Shown in pieces: positions 32,121-41,775 of a stretch of DNA of 64,000 nucleotides. The stretch is from contig NZ_WJXB01000012.1 of the NCBI RefSeq assembly GCF_009664975.1, positions 62,001 through 126,000 of the forward strand, given 5' to 3'. The position numbers and the translations under genes are program-made. Position 1 is the first letter of the stretch. Every line of letters starts with the position of its first letter. Under the pieces are notes generated by a model that did not search any database, was not told the DNA's origin, and saw only the letters and a program-made list of their open reading frames with translations. Source of the DNA: Paenibacillus monticola (lineage in GTDB: Bacteria; Bacillota; Bacilli; Paenibacillales; Paenibacillaceae).

Positions 32121-32143
32121 GAAAACCCGTACTCCGGGTTTTC
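32121..32143 (+). terminator. Partial terminator between binding-protein and permease genes
   Basis: GAAAACCCG and CGGGTTTTC form a 9-bp stem with a 5-nt loop, followed by TTC and no long T-run. It probably lets part of the transcription through, giving more binding protein than permease. Confidence 0.7.
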
Positions 32144-32190
32144 TTCATTCATCGGGCGTGAAAGCAGGTACGAATAAAGGAGGAACCCTG

Positions 32191-33066
32191 ATGCAAACGC
32201 TAAAAGGAACGAAGCTGGCCATCTTTCTGGGTCTGTTTCCCGCTCTGGTCATCTACTTGGGAATTGCCATTCTTCCGATCGGGTTGTCCTTATACTATTC
32301 CGTGATGAACTGGAACGGCATCGGTCCTATGTCATTTGTAGGTATAGACAATTACATTGAAATTTTGGGCGATGACATCTTTTGGTTGTCCGTAAAAAAT
32401 AACATCATCATTATGGCTACGGGTCTGATGGGTCAAATCCCACTCGGCCTGCTGCTGGCACTCCTGCTCAACCGTGGATTGAAAGGCTCCGCATTCTTTC
32501 GAACCATTGGCTTTATGCCAGTAGTCATCTCCTCTGTCATGGTATCTCTGATCTGGGGGATGATCTACAACACGGAATACGGCATGCTGAACAATCTGCT
32601 CGGTCTTATCGGTTTGGATAGCTTGCAGCAGAACTGGCTTGGTGATCCGAAGTGGTCGATGATTTCCATCAGTATTGCGTATATCTGGCAAAACTGCGGG
32701 CTGTATATGGTTATATTTCTGGCTGCTCTGCAGAACATTCCCGATGAAATCAATGAGGCCGCTGAGCTGGACGGGGCAACCGGATTCAAACGGACCCTGC
32801 GGATTACGATACCTATGATTCGGGGCACAATTATGGTAGGCGTTGTATACAGCATCAGTAATTCCTTTCGTGTATTTGACCTCATTCAGATTCTAACGGG
32901 TGGCGGTCCGGCACATCAGACAGGAGTCATGACGATCTACATGTACAACAGTGCTTTTATGAATATGCGCTATGGTTACGGAAGTGCGGTTTCCATATTA
33001 ATATTGCTTGTCAGCTTGATTGTCATCAGTCTTATCAACCGTTTAGGCAAAGAGAAAGATATTTAA
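32191..33066 (+). CDS. Sugar ABC transporter permease (MalF/UgpA type)
   Basis: I choose ATG 32191 behind AAAGGAGGAACC. The 291-residue protein has six membrane segments and the docking loop INEAAELDGATGFKRTLRIT (EAA motif, about residues 186-205). It pairs with the next permease. No ATPase gene is present in the cluster. Confidence 0.93.
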   Translation: MQTLKGTKLAIFLGLFPALVIYLGIAILPIGLSLYYSVMNWNGIGPMSFVGIDNYIEILGDDIFWLSVKNNIIIMATGLMGQIPLGLLLALLLNRGLKGSAFFRTIGFMPVVISSVMVSLIWGMIYNTEYGMLNNLLGLIGLDSLQQNWLGDPKWSMISISIAYIWQNCGLYMVIFLAALQNIPDEINEAAELDGATGFKRTLRITIPMIRGTIMVGVVYSISNSFRVFDLIQILTGGGPAHQTGVMTIYMYNSAFMNMRYGYGSAVSILILLVSLIVISLINRLGKEKDI

Positions 33067-33084
33067 GGAGAGGAGGAATACAAG

Positions 33085-33915
33085 ATGAACAGAAAGTCCG
33101 GGCTGTTTAAATTTTTGGCATACACATTTCTGAGCCTGCTTGCCATTATTAATATAGTTCCTCTGTTTTGGATGGTGGTGAACTCATTTAAAAAGGAGCA
33201 GGAGTATGCTGCAAATCCATTTTCACTGCCAACCAGTCTACACTTCTCCAACTACACCCAGGCGTGGAAGGTTGCCAATATGGATGTCTATTTTTTAAAC
33301 AGCATTATCGTCACCTTTGTCGCCTTGATTATAACCGTGTTCTTGGGGGCATTGGCTGCTTATTTCCTGTCACGGTTTAAATTTAAAGGACGGGGCTTGA
33401 TTTACAGCTTGTTCCTGCTCGGCATGCTTGTTCCTATTCATGCTATTTTAATTCCGATCTTTCTGATTATGCAAAAACTGCATTTGATCGACACCTATTG
33501 GTCGCTGATCTTACCCTATACGGCATTTCACCTTTCGTTGACGGTATTTATTTTGGAAGGTTTTATGAAGGGATTCCCCAAAGATCTGGAAGAATCAGGG
33601 GTTGTGGACGGAGCTGGGGTTTACCGTATTTTCTGGTCTATTATTCTGCCGATCACAAGACCTGCGCTCGCTACAGTAATTATTCTGAACTTCATCTATA
33701 ATTGGAATGAATACCTGTTCGCACTCGTGCTGATCAGCTCAACTGCACTCAAAACGCTGCCGCTCGGACTTGCCAACTTTGTTGGTGTAGAAACAGCGAG
33801 TCTCACTCTGCAAATGGCGGCTCTTACCATCGCCTTGATTCCCATTATTATTTTCTATCTGCTGCTGCAGAAGCAATTGGTCAGCGGTATGACGGCAGGG
33901 GCAGTGAAAGGCTAA
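33085..33915 (+). CDS. Sugar ABC transporter permease (MalG/UgpE type)
   Basis: The 276-residue protein has six membrane segments and the docking loop LEESGVVDGAGVYRIFWSII (about residues 167-186). It ends LVSGMTAGAVKG, the usual ending of this permease type. GGAGAGGAGGAATACAAG lies just before ATG 33085. Confidence 0.93.
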   Translation: MNRKSGLFKFLAYTFLSLLAIINIVPLFWMVVNSFKKEQEYAANPFSLPTSLHFSNYTQAWKVANMDVYFLNSIIVTFVALIITVFLGALAAYFLSRFKFKGRGLIYSLFLLGMLVPIHAILIPIFLIMQKLHLIDTYWSLILPYTAFHLSLTVFILEGFMKGFPKDLEESGVVDGAGVYRIFWSIILPITRPALATVIILNFIYNWNEYLFALVLISSTALKTLPLGLANFVGVETASLTLQMAALTIALIPIIIFYLLLQKQLVSGMTAGAVKG

Positions 33916-33950
33916 AGTCAAGGTGCGGGCCGGACGAAGGAGAAGAGATC

Positions 33951-35756
33951 ATGAAGACAAGCTACAGATTTCATCTTAGAAGCTTTGGTCTAAAACAAAA
34001 AGCGCTTGTCATTTTTCTGATCTTTGTCATTTTGCCGACCTTTGGCGTGGGTGTGGTCGTACAATATAAATTTAATCAGATCCTAAGAGATCAGTTCATA
34101 AATTCGACCAATCGTAATCTGGATAACGTGACCAATCAGCTTGGAGAGCAGACCAAGATGGTGGAGGACATTGCCAACTATCTGATTCTCGATCCGGACA
34201 TGAGAGCGTTTTTGCGGACATATCCGCTGTTGAACAGTGTGCAAAAGAGTAATCTTAAACGCAATATCGAAGATTTCCTTACGTTTCAGCTCATGTCTAA
34301 AGGTTACATCCGGGCGATTGAAATTTCCGGTTATAACGGCAACTCCATTGAGATGGGTGAACCGTTCAGCGGAAATGAAGAGACCTTGGAGCGGCGGGCG
34401 ATAGAGCGCAAGGGTGGCATATACTGGACCGAGGGCTATGAGCTAAATAGCGATTGGAACGGGGAAGTCAGAATTTTGTCCCTGTTCCGGGTGCTGAATT
34501 CTTATGACGAAATCACCAAACCGCTGGGTAGACTGATCGTCCGCCTGGATGAAGCCAGCATCATTAACTTGCTTGAGAAAGGCAGCTTCAAGGATAACGC
34601 AGGAAGTGTGTTTATTGTCGGACCCGAAGGACAGGTCATCCTGGGATCGAAGCATAACATGCCTGAAGACTTCAAGCCGGATGCGGCTCTCTTGAGTAAG
34701 CTGGTTTCCAGCAAAAGTAATTTTGTTACCTATCCGGTGGAGGGGAAACGGTATTTAACACTGTATAAAGGGATGGAGAACACAGGTTGGAAAGTGATCG
34801 CCATGATTCCGGAAGCTAAAGTGGATGAAGAATTCCGTGACGTCAAAATAATCATGGTGGTGATTTTAACGGCAATTCTACTGCTTGGATTAACAGCCTT
34901 GTTCGGCTTCCACTATACGATTATTCGTCCAATACTGCGCTTGAAGAAGGAAACCAACCGAGTAGCAAATGGGGATTTCAATGCTCGGGTTCCGGTCGAC
35001 TCTTATGATGAGATTTCAGAGCTTAACCGCAAATTTAATGAGATGGTATTTACGATTAAACAGCTGATTGATCACAAATACAAGCTGGAACTCAGGGAGC
35101 GCGAGTCCGAGCTCAAGCTGATGCAGAACCAGATGGACCCCCATTTTCTATATAATACGCTGGATATGATCCGCTGGACGGCACGTTTGGAGAAGGCCTC
35201 TAAGTCAAGTCAATTGATCGAGATGCTGTCCAAATTTTTCCGTTCCAGTGTTAACAATGGCAGTTATCAGACAAAATTGAGCAAGGAACTGGAGTTTGCT
35301 CAATCCTATTTGTTTTTGCAGCAGCACCGTCTTGGAGATAAACTGAAGTACTCTCTCTATATGGAAGCAGATATCATGGATGCATTAATACTGAAGACCA
35401 CGATTCAGCCGCTGGTAGAGAATTTTATCAAGCACGGTCTGGATCGGAAAAAAGGGATAAATGAAATAAAAGTGAGAGGCTACACCTCGGCAGATGAGAT
35501 TTGGATAGATGTCATCGACAATGGGAAAGGTATGGACCCCGCTAGGGAAGATGAGGTTCGCTCCTCGCTGCAAAGCGGAGAGAAGGGCGGAAACAGGGAG
35601 GGTGCCATGATTAACATAAATGATAGACTATCCATTTTTTTCGGACAAGGTTATGGGTTGGAGATCATAAATACTTCGGCTAAAGGAACGTGGGTACGCC
35701 TTAAGCTTCCATGTACAAAGGCCGAGAGTCTTGGTGGTGAGCAGCATGAACAGTAA
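33951..35756 (+). CDS. Sensor histidine kinase, YesM type
   Basis: The 601-residue protein has a membrane segment at about residues 18-40, an extracellular sensor of about 240 residues, and a second membrane segment (IIMVVILTAILLLGLTALFG). Next come HAMP (IIRPILRLKKETNRVANGDF) and the His-containing LKLMQNQMDPHFLYNTLDMI, then the ATPase domain (IQPLVENFIKHGLDRK, DNGKGM). It likely senses the sugar delivered to the neighbouring importer and signals to the regulator at 35746, which it overlaps by 11 bp. Confidence 0.92.
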   Translation: MKTSYRFHLRSFGLKQKALVIFLIFVILPTFGVGVVVQYKFNQILRDQFINSTNRNLDNVTNQLGEQTKMVEDIANYLILDPDMRAFLRTYPLLNSVQKSNLKRNIEDFLTFQLMSKGYIRAIEISGYNGNSIEMGEPFSGNEETLERRAIERKGGIYWTEGYELNSDWNGEVRILSLFRVLNSYDEITKPLGRLIVRLDEASIINLLEKGSFKDNAGSVFIVGPEGQVILGSKHNMPEDFKPDAALLSKLVSSKSNFVTYPVEGKRYLTLYKGMENTGWKVIAMIPEAKVDEEFRDVKIIMVVILTAILLLGLTALFGFHYTIIRPILRLKKETNRVANGDFNARVPVDSYDEISELNRKFNEMVFTIKQLIDHKYKLELRERESELKLMQNQMDPHFLYNTLDMIRWTARLEKASKSSQLIEMLSKFFRSSVNNGSYQTKLSKELEFAQSYLFLQQHRLGDKLKYSLYMEADIMDALILKTTIQPLVENFIKHGLDRKKGINEIKVRGYTSADEIWIDVIDNGKGMDPAREDEVRSSLQSGEKGGNREGAMININDRLSIFFGQGYGLEIINTSAKGTWVRLKLPCTKAESLGGEQHEQ

Positions 35757-37341
35757 CTTAGCCAGGGAAGGCAAGCTCGTAAGGATGTTGATCGTTGATG
35801 ACGAGCCTGTCATCTGCGAAGGACTTCGCTGCACCATTGACTGGGCTGAATATGGCGTTGAAGTCGTTGGGGAAGCGTATGACGGGAAGGAAGCGTTGCG
35901 GCAGGTTGAGGAACATGATGTGGATTTATTGCTCTCGGATATTCGTATGGAGGGTATGGACGGAATGCAATTAGCAGAGCAACTAAAGCATAAATTTCCT
36001 AAAGTGCGCGTGATTATGATCAGTGGTTATGAGGATTTCACCTATGCACGTCAGGCTATCCGGCTGGGCGTCAGCGACTATCTGCTCAAACCGGTGGATA
36101 TCGAGGAACTGGGAACGGTGGTCAAGGGTGTTGTTGATAGTATACGCAAGCAGGAGGAAGAAGGCAGCACACAGGAGATGGAGTTGTGGCTTTCCAATAT
36201 GGCCCGTCATGGGATTGCCTACGGAGCAGAAGTGCCTGCTTCGCTGCATGGGGCTCAATTCCGCATTTTAGCTACCCAACTGGAAAACTTTCATGAACGA
36301 TTTGGCGGAATGGCAGCTGAGCAATATAAAGAGATTCAAGATGCATGGATTACTACACTTTCCAGCAGTTTGCAGCTTCACTCCCTTCGCACTGTGTCTG
36401 TTTTTGATCACGAGAATTTGCTGATTACGTTGGTGGTGTCAGATGTCTGGCTGGATCACAAGGTTTGGGATGAACTGCTGGCATCGTCGATTCCTTCGCT
36501 GCCAGGTGGGGCCAGTCTTTACTGTGGGGCTTCCCGATTCTATACCGACCTCAGTGATACTTCCGACCGCTGTGCTGAAGCGCATGAATTGCTCTTGTAT
36601 TATGTACTGGAAGGCCTCCCTATTCTGCAGTCGGAGTATAGAGATGTAATAGGAGTAAACCGGACACTGCCGAACTTTGATATTACGGATATGGTGCAGA
36701 ACTTGGTGTCCAATTTATTCAAACAGAACACGGATGAAGTGCAACTGCTGGTGGAGTCGATGTTCCGCTTTTTTCGGGAAAAAGGCTTTCTGCTCTCAGA
36801 GTTATTGAATATCTGTGAAGAGCTGTTTACGCTGTTACGGCAGCGGCTTCGTAAAAGTGGGATGACCGAGCTCGATTACGGACATAAGGTGAAACCGGAT
36901 CTGAATATCTATAACTCCTATGCTGGGCTAGAGTCGATAATGATGGAGGATATGAAGGAATTGCTGTTGTTGATTGACAAGCAAGGGATCGATAAATCTT
37001 ATTGGATTATTGAGAAAGCCAAGAAGTATATGACCGATCATTACAGAGCGGATTTGAAGGCCTCTGAGGTAGCGGCTTGGTTGAAGATCACACCAAGTTA
37101 TTTCAGTAATATTTTCAAGCAGAGTACGGGAAAAGGCTTTACGGAATATATGAATGAGATGCGGATTGATCACGCTAAAGACCTGCTGGCGACTACCCAA
37201 GACAAAGTGTTTGAAATAGCAGACAAGGTAGGCTACAAGGAATATAAATATTTCGTATCGGTGTTTAAGTTATATACGGGTATGACACCGAAGGAGTATC
37301 GCGGGCTCAGTGCAAGCCAGGAATGCGGACAAGTGAAATAA
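35746..37341 (+). CDS. Response regulator with AraC-type DNA-binding domain (YesN)
   Basis: The 531-residue protein has a receiver domain (VDDEP, phospho-acceptor Asp in LLLSDIRMEGMDG, switch Lys in YLLKPVD), a central domain of about 270 residues, and a C-terminal pair of AraC helix-turn-helix motifs (KASEVAAWLKITPSYFSNIF, KVFEIADKVGYKEYKYFVSV, GMTPKEYRG). It probably controls the ABC and glycosidase genes around it. The start at 35746 is inside the kinase gene; an in-frame GTG/ATG further upstream (35731) is possible. Confidence 0.92.
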   Translation: MNSNLAREGKLVRMLIVDDEPVICEGLRCTIDWAEYGVEVVGEAYDGKEALRQVEEHDVDLLLSDIRMEGMDGMQLAEQLKHKFPKVRVIMISGYEDFTYARQAIRLGVSDYLLKPVDIEELGTVVKGVVDSIRKQEEEGSTQEMELWLSNMARHGIAYGAEVPASLHGAQFRILATQLENFHERFGGMAAEQYKEIQDAWITTLSSSLQLHSLRTVSVFDHENLLITLVVSDVWLDHKVWDELLASSIPSLPGGASLYCGASRFYTDLSDTSDRCAEAHELLLYYVLEGLPILQSEYRDVIGVNRTLPNFDITDMVQNLVSNLFKQNTDEVQLLVESMFRFFREKGFLLSELLNICEELFTLLRQRLRKSGMTELDYGHKVKPDLNIYNSYAGLESIMMEDMKELLLLIDKQGIDKSYWIIEKAKKYMTDHYRADLKASEVAAWLKITPSYFSNIFKQSTGKGFTEYMNEMRIDHAKDLLATTQDKVFEIADKVGYKEYKYFVSVFKLYTGMTPKEYRGLSASQECGQVK

Positions 37342-37382
37342 CGAAATGGCTCAAGTTCAGCCATTTAACAGGGGGGAACGTC

Positions 37383-39704
37383 ATGGAAAAATACAAGCAG
37401 GCTTTCGTCCCTGTAGAGGAACGAGTGCAGGATTTGCTGACCCGGATGACGCTTCAGGAGAAGGTTGGGCAGCTTAATCAGCGGATGTATGGATGGAATG
37501 CCTACGTCCGGGATCATGCCGGAATTACGCTTAGCGATTCCTTCAAAGAGGAGGTCGCCTTTGGCGGTGGAATGGGGGCACTTTACGGCTTGTTCCGCAG
37601 CGATCCCTGGTCCGGTATGAATTATGAGAATGGTATTACAGCAGCGGGGAGCGCGAAGGCTGCGAATAAGGTGCAGCGTTATGTCATGGAGAATACTCGA
37701 CTGGGCGTTCCCGTCTTACTGATAGAGGAATGTCCGCATGGGCATCAGGCGCTGGATGGGACGCTGCTGCCAGTGAATCTGGGGGTAGGTTCTACTTGGA
37801 ATCCAGCGCTGATGAAACAGGCTTACGCCCATATAGCCGCAGAAATCAGAAGCCGGGGTGCCCATGTAGGGCTCGTATCCGCACTCGATATTCTGCATGA
37901 TCCCCGTTGGGGGCGTTCCGAAGAATGCTTCAGCGAAGATCCGTATTTGGCCGCCCGGTTTACGGAAGCCGCAGTCCGGGGGATGCAGGGTGATGAACCA
38001 CACGAACTGGCTTCTCCTAACAAGGTAGCTGTGGTTCTCAAGCATTTATGCGCTCAAGGGGCCGCCCAAGGGGGACGCAATGCGGGACCTGCGGCCATTG
38101 GACAACGGGAGCTGCGTGAAATTCATCTTCCGGGAGCCAAGGCCGGTATGGAAGCTGGAGTCGCCGGCTTTATGGCCGCGTATAACGAGCTTGACGGTAT
38201 TCCCTGTCACGCCAATAAAGAATTGTTAACCGGCATACTTAGGGAAGAGTGGAAGTTTGACGGGATAGTTATGGCTGACGGCTGCGCGATTGATCGGCTG
38301 CTGGCGCTTACGGGAAGTTACGAGTCTGCGGCTGCGCTTGCTCTATCTGCTGGTGTGGATATTAGCTTATGGGACACATCCTTTACGACTTTGGAGGAAG
38401 CGGTGAAGCAAGGCAAGGTCTCGGAGGTGGAAATCGATCGGGCGGTAAGCCGTGTACTGCGGCTTAAGTTCCGGCTTGGCCTGTTTGAGCATCCCTATGT
38501 AGAGGAACTGTCGGCGACTTACGTGGTGGGTCATCCAGACTTCCGGAATATCAACCTCCAGGTGGCACGCGAATCGGTCGTGCTGCTGAAGAACGAGGGG
38601 GATTTGCTGCCACTTGAAGCGGGACAGCAGCGGCGGATTGCGGTTATCGGCCCCAATGCGGACCGTCTGTATAACCAGCTTGGCGATTATACGAGTGTCC
38701 AGCGCGAAGGGACAGGCACTACGGTTCTGCAGGGGATACGTTTGATAGCACCCGAAGGCGTGACGGTAGTTCATGCCCTGGGCTGCGGCATCCGCGATGA
38801 GTCTCCTGCAGGCATCCAGGAAGCGGTTGAAGCCGCAAAAGGGGCGGATGTCGCCGTTCTGGTGCTTGGCGGCAGCAGTGCACGCCAGTTTGGCGGGGAG
38901 TTTGACAGCAATGGCGCGGCAATCGTCTCGGAAGGGAACCCATCTGAAATGGATTGCGGCGAAGGCGTTGATCTCGCAGACCTTTCGCTTGGAGGTATTC
39001 AGCTACAACTAGTTGAAGCAATTGCGGCAACAGGCACACCTGTTGTGGCCGTCATTATTCAAGGTCGACCGCATGCGCTGACCGGCCTTGATGACCTCTG
39101 CGGCGCGGTACTGTGTGCCTGGTATCCAGGGACAGAAGGCGGCAAGGCAATTGGAGAAATCCTGTTCGGCAAAGTTAATCCGAGCGGCAAACTGCCTGTC
39201 TCCCTTCCACGTTCTGCGGCGCAGCTTCCTGTCTATTATAACCAGAAGGACCCTGGACGGCCGCGCGTTTATGTCGATATGCCTTCTGCTGCTCTGTATC
39301 CTTTTGGTTACGGATTGAGCTATACGGCTTTTAATTATGAGCATATTTCCTTGTCCCAAGACAGTATTTCCGCCTCTGAGCTGGAGCAGGGAACGAAGGT
39401 TACCGTTACGGTCGGCGTCAAGAATACGGGCGAACGAAGCGGATTTGAAACAGTCCAGTTGTATATTCAGGCCCGTGAGTCCGGCATTACCCGGCGTTTT
39501 GCCGAGCTTAAAGGCTTTTGCAAGCTTGAGCTGCTTCCGGGTGAATATCAAACCGTCAACTTCTACCTGGGCACAGAGGAACTGGCAATCTGGAACCGGG
39601 AGATGAACTTTGCGGTAGAGCCCTGCCGCATCGCCGTCCACATTGGTGGGAACTCACGGGATACGGTTGCGACAGAGCTGACGATTTCAGGTGGATATGA
39701 ATAA
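37383..39704 (+). CDS. GH3 family beta-glucosidase/beta-xylosidase-type enzyme
   Basis: The 773-residue protein starts at ATG 37383 (GGGGGGAACGTC upstream; no signal peptide, so it should be cytoplasmic). The N-terminal barrel has RMTLQEKVGQLNQR, LVSALDILHDPRWGRSEECF, VVLKHLCAQGAAQGGRN and the nucleophile Asp299 in FDGIVMADG. The middle domain has VIGPNADRLYNQLGDYTS, and the C-terminal part (VTVGVKNTGERSGFETVQLY) is the FnIII-like domain. It would remove terminal beta-linked sugars from imported oligosaccharides, in line with the GH130 and ABC genes upstream. Confidence 0.93.
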   Translation: MEKYKQAFVPVEERVQDLLTRMTLQEKVGQLNQRMYGWNAYVRDHAGITLSDSFKEEVAFGGGMGALYGLFRSDPWSGMNYENGITAAGSAKAANKVQRYVMENTRLGVPVLLIEECPHGHQALDGTLLPVNLGVGSTWNPALMKQAYAHIAAEIRSRGAHVGLVSALDILHDPRWGRSEECFSEDPYLAARFTEAAVRGMQGDEPHELASPNKVAVVLKHLCAQGAAQGGRNAGPAAIGQRELREIHLPGAKAGMEAGVAGFMAAYNELDGIPCHANKELLTGILREEWKFDGIVMADGCAIDRLLALTGSYESAAALALSAGVDISLWDTSFTTLEEAVKQGKVSEVEIDRAVSRVLRLKFRLGLFEHPYVEELSATYVVGHPDFRNINLQVARESVVLLKNEGDLLPLEAGQQRRIAVIGPNADRLYNQLGDYTSVQREGTGTTVLQGIRLIAPEGVTVVHALGCGIRDESPAGIQEAVEAAKGADVAVLVLGGSSARQFGGEFDSNGAAIVSEGNPSEMDCGEGVDLADLSLGGIQLQLVEAIAATGTPVVAVIIQGRPHALTGLDDLCGAVLCAWYPGTEGGKAIGEILFGKVNPSGKLPVSLPRSAAQLPVYYNQKDPGRPRVYVDMPSAALYPFGYGLSYTAFNYEHISLSQDSISASELEQGTKVTVTVGVKNTGERSGFETVQLYIQARESGITRRFAELKGFCKLELLPGEYQTVNFYLGTEELAIWNREMNFAVEPCRIAVHIGGNSRDTVATELTISGGYE

Positions 39705-39756
39705 GCTGTGGGCTGAATTTTGAGCCAAGCAAATTAATGATCAGGTTAAATGAAAC

Positions 39757-39796
39757 GAGGCAGTACCTCATCTCTTGAGGCTACTGCCTCTTTTTT
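39757..39796 (+). terminator. Terminator after the GH3 gene
   Basis: GAGGCAGTACCTCA and TGAGGCTACTGCCTC pair around TCTCT, followed by six T residues. The 39800-40025 stretch that follows holds only the leader of the next gene; nothing else was recognised. Confidence 0.9.
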
Positions 39797-40025
39797 GACT
39801 ATAAAACGCACATCGCCAAGTTAGAAGAGCGAATCATATATGATGTACGCAGCTGACTCGAACTATTTCAATTTATAAATATACAAAATATTATGTTTAG
39901 TGTAAAATTGCATTACTTGAGACTTACCGGACAAGTTTGAAGGACTATTCACATGTCTATTTGTGAATTTTTGCGCAAAGATATGCGGTTAACTACAGAT
40001 AAGAATATGGAGGCTGGAGAGATTC

Positions 40026-41018
40026 ATGAAGAGAACATCAATGAAAAAAATACTTATGCTGTTTATGCTGGTGGCTATCATTAGTACCCTTGCAGTTGGT
40101 TGCAGTACAGCTAAAAATGCAAATACGGAAGGCACTGGAGATGCGGCAGCCTCCCCGGCGGCAGAAACGCCAACGTTGTCACTGGGATTATTGCCCTCGA
40201 TTGATGCCATTCCTTTTATAGTTGCTCATTCCCAAGGCTTTGATAAGGAACACGGTGTGAATCTTGCGATTCAGACGTTTAAGAGCGCTAAAGATCGCGA
40301 TGTGGCATTTCAAGCGGGTAAGGTGGACGGGCTCAGCGCCGATTTGGTCGCAATAGCCATTTATAATGAGGCCGGGCTTGATGTGAAGATTACGAGCACA
40401 ACTTTTGGTGAATTCGATTTGCTGACTGGCAATGATGAGATCAAGGAAGTGAAGGATCTTAAAGGAAAGTCCGTGATTTTGTCCAAAAATACGTCTACAC
40501 AATATACGGTAGCCATGATCCTGAAGCAGGCTGGCCTGACGGAAGATGATGTGTTGGTAACAGAGGTACCACAAATCCCGACTCGGCTGGAGCTGCTCAA
40601 GAATAACAAGGCCGATGCAGCTATTTTGCCCGAGCCTTTTGTGACTATGGGTAAAGCTGCGGGCCTGCGTGTATTGAGCTCCACTCTAGCGGCTGGCGTG
40701 AATCCGTTTGTGCTTGCTTTCCCGCAGAGTGCGATTGATGCCAAAGGACCGGCTATTCAAGCTATGTATGCAGCCTATGATGAAGCGGTTGCTTATATGA
40801 AATCCCATGACCAAGCGGAATATATCGATCTGATTATCAAAGAAGTGGGTTATCCCGATACATTAAAAGCTGATATTAAAGTGCCTGATTACCTGCCAGC
40901 TAATCAAGTGGATGTGAAACAAGTGGAAGCCGCTTTTGTCTGGGCGCGAGAAGTGGGACTCCTTACTAAAAATATAGCGGCTGAAGATGTGATCTCTGAT
41001 GTCCAATTCAAGAAATAG
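40026..41018 (+). CDS. NitT/TauT-type ABC transporter substrate-binding lipoprotein
   Basis: The 330-residue product has a lipoprotein signal with LAVGC and lipidated Cys26, then the NMT1/SsuA-like body: LLPSIDAIPFIVAHSQGFDK, KDRDVAFQAGKVDGLSADLV, LKGKSVILSKNTSTQYTVAM and ADAAILPEPFVTMGKAAGLR. Such proteins bind sulfonates, nitrate, riboflavin precursors or pyrimidines; the ligand cannot be assigned here. GGCTGGAGAG lies upstream of ATG 40026. It overlaps the ATPase gene by 20 bp. Confidence 0.9.
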   Translation: MKRTSMKKILMLFMLVAIISTLAVGCSTAKNANTEGTGDAAASPAAETPTLSLGLLPSIDAIPFIVAHSQGFDKEHGVNLAIQTFKSAKDRDVAFQAGKVDGLSADLVAIAIYNEAGLDVKITSTTFGEFDLLTGNDEIKEVKDLKGKSVILSKNTSTQYTVAMILKQAGLTEDDVLVTEVPQIPTRLELLKNNKADAAILPEPFVTMGKAAGLRVLSSTLAAGVNPFVLAFPQSAIDAKGPAIQAMYAAYDEAVAYMKSHDQAEYIDLIIKEVGYPDTLKADIKVPDYLPANQVDVKQVEAAFVWAREVGLLTKNIAAEDVISDVQFKK

Positions 41019-41775
41019 CGGACTGAGCATCAAGGATCTTAAAGTGGAGTACAAGGGCGGTCAATTGGCATTAGGGCATGTTGAATTGACGTTGCCGGAA
41101 CATGGGATTTATACGATTATCGGACCGTCCGGCAGCGGAAAGTCTACGTTATTGCGAGCTATTGCCGGCCTGCTGCCTAGCTATACGGGAGAACTGCTGT
41201 TTAACGGAAAATCCGTGCATGCCAAAGAAACGCTGATCGGTCTCGTTCCGCAGAATTACGGATTGTTGCCTTGGAAAACGGTTCAAGCCAACATCGGGAT
41301 CGCGATGAAGATCAGCCATCCTGAAGGGCTGCATAAACAGGAGCAGGAAGTGCAGATTAAGCATTGGCTTACCTCTATGGGAATCGCTGAATTAGCGGGA
41401 CGTTATCCACTCTCGCTCAGTGGGGGGCAGCAGCAGAGAGTGGCAATTGCCCGTGCTTTTGCTATCCTGCCGACGATTTTATTGCTGGACGAACCTTTCT
41501 CCGCACTCGATGCGATCACGCGGGAAACTCTTCAGGAGCTCTTTTTGGATAATTGGCTGGCGAACCCGGCTACGACGTTATTTGTAACCCATGATGTGGA
41601 AGAAGCGATTCTGCTCGGTCAAAAAGTAATCATCATGCCTTCCAACAAGGAAGAAATGCCGGAGATTGTCGATAATCATTCCGTCTTTCAAATGAAGCAT
41701 GAGCATAAACGGGACAGCGATGAATTCTTTGAGCAGACTAAGGCAATCAGAAAGGTAATGCAGGAGAAATGGTAA
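40999..41775 (+). CDS. NitT/TauT-type ABC transporter ATP-binding protein
   Basis: The 258-residue ATPase has Walker A GPSGSGKST (about residues 41-49), the Q-loop LVPQNYGLLPW, the signature LSGGQQQRVAIARAF, Walker B ILLLDEPFSALDA and the switch His in FVTHDVEEA. It powers import through the next gene product. Start ATG 40999 lies inside the upstream gene, so the set is translationally coupled. Confidence 0.94.
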   Translation: MSNSRNSGLSIKDLKVEYKGGQLALGHVELTLPEHGIYTIIGPSGSGKSTLLRAIAGLLPSYTGELLFNGKSVHAKETLIGLVPQNYGLLPWKTVQANIGIAMKISHPEGLHKQEQEVQIKHWLTSMGIAELAGRYPLSLSGGQQQRVAIARAFAILPTILLLDEPFSALDAITRETLQELFLDNWLANPATTLFVTHDVEEAILLGQKVIIMPSNKEEMPEIVDNHSVFQMKHEHKRDSDEFFEQTKAIRKVMQEKW

